Part shown: positions 29,279 through 29,537 of the stretch, piece after piece | How positions within the stretch are numbered: the first letter of the stretch is position 1 | How the letters are laid out: every line of letters starts with the position of its first letter | Assembly (NCBI GenBank): GCA_021802365.1 | Contig: JAKAAJ010000006.1 | Location: 1 to 29,537 of the forward strand | Length of the DNA stretch: 29,537 bases | Reading direction: 5' to 3' | From: Thermoplasmata archaeon | GTDB taxonomy: Archaea > Thermoplasmatota > Thermoplasmata > Thermoplasmatales > Thermoplasmataceae | Notes under the pieces: model-generated | What the model was told of the DNA's origin: nothing | What the model saw: only the letters and a program-made list of their open reading frames with translations | The model's database searches: none | Position numbers and translations under genes: made by a program

Positions 29279-29537
29279 ATGAGAGAACCTGAGGTTATAT
29301 TCCGATCAATGGACAATCTGGGAGAAGGTCCGCTGTATGATGACAGACTTGATGATCTATACTGGGTCGATATAAATAACAGGAAGTTTCACAGATACAA
29401 CCTGGAGAGTGAAGACCTGATCACATTCTCCATGCCGGGCCAGATATCCAGCTTGGCTCTTGGAAAACAGGACCTGCTATATGCTACATTGGGCCATTCA
29501 ATATTTTCTATCAGAAGAGACGGTAAAAATACAGAAG
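29279..29537 (+). CDS. SMP-30/gluconolactonase-family protein (partial, runs off the window)
   Basis: The first 86 codons of a beta-propeller lactonase. The protein opens MREPEVIFRSMDNLGEGPLY and continues DDRLDDLYWVDINNRKFHR, which matches the first blade of SMP-30/gluconolactonase/LRE proteins, where the Glu of GEGP is a calcium/zinc ligand (E16 here). DLLYATLGHSIFSIRRDGK follows, as in the second blade. The 3' end lies outside the window, so length and other ligands cannot be checked. Aldonolactone hydrolysis would fit the non-phosphorylative Entner-Doudoroff pathway that also needs the glycerate kinase at 4849-6159. A TATA element 25 nt upstream supports the ATG. Confidence 0.87.
   Translation, partial: MREPEVIFRSMDNLGEGPLYDDRLDDLYWVDINNRKFHRYNLESEDLITFSMPGQISSLALGKQDLLYATLGHSIFSIRRDGKNTE

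Noticed and set aside
1..29537. tRNA or rRNA genes, CRISPR repeats, insertion sequences and att sites
   Set aside because: I looked through the intergenic gaps on both strands and saw no T-loop-like clusters, regularly spaced repeats, terminal inverted repeats or transposase/integrase motifs. A dedicated search could still find a degenerate element.

Overview
The window looks like a chromosome segment of a Thermoplasmatales-type archaeon (Thermoplasma/Ferroplasma/Picrophilus and relatives). The evidence: many genes have an AT-rich TATA element centred about 24-29 nt before the first codon, so they appear leaderless; inner operon genes use GGAGGT-like Shine-Dalgarno sites or TGATG/GTGA overlaps; GTG and TTG starts are common. 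Gene content also fits: archaeal TrmI, a HTH_10 (bacterio-opsin-activator type) regulator, a glycerate kinase of the non-phosphorylative Entner-Doudoroff type, a gluconolactonase-family gene, a cupredoxin and ThiI with a C-terminal rhodanese domain. Base composition is moderate, not strongly AT-rich. I see no tRNA, rRNA, CRISPR array, transposase or integrase. The organism assignment is inference.

Layout. 1-1716: a six-helix membrane protein and a PdxA-family dehydrogenase (+). 1713-3618: a two-gene sugar operon (-), an NAD-dependent epimerase-like protein followed by a GHMP (HddA-like) kinase. 3721-6514: a DnaJ-type zinc-ribbon membrane protein with its own promoter, and a tightly overlapped operon rhodanese - glycerate kinase - TrmI (-). 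6643-8494: a winged-helix regulator, a DUF1028 protein and a LOG-like protein (+). 8519-10837: a small two-helix protein and an APC-type transporter (-). 10936-13106: a cupredoxin and a polytopic membrane protein with a CxCxxC motif (-), divergent from a Cys-rich HTH_10 regulator at 13229-13846. 13975-15509: an unknown coiled-coil protein and a DCC-family thiol protein (+). 15519-17668: a chlorite-dismutase/HemQ-family protein and ThiI (-).

17880-21027 is the clearest pathway: 4-hydroxyphenylpyruvate dioxygenase, fumarylacetoacetase-family hydrolase and homogentisate 1,2-dioxygenase in one leaderless, translationally coupled operon for tyrosine/phenylalanine catabolism. No maleylacetoacetate isomerase is visible. 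Next come a histidine-phosphatase protein and a heme-oxygenase-like di-iron protein (-). A second + strand run (22500-26541) holds an unknown 114-aa protein, a second FAH-family protein, a TraG/HerA-type ATPase with a C-terminal nuclease-like segment, and an unknown 307-aa protein started by TTG under a strong Shine-Dalgarno site.

26649-29537: a small helix-rich protein closed by a T8 tract, a double-SIS protein (+), and on the minus strand a CinA-like protein preceded by a 59-aa charged protein. Upstream is a possible 32-residue single-helix peptide, and the window ends inside a SMP-30/gluconolactonase gene. That gene and the glycerate kinase would both fit non-phosphorylative sugar-acid catabolism.
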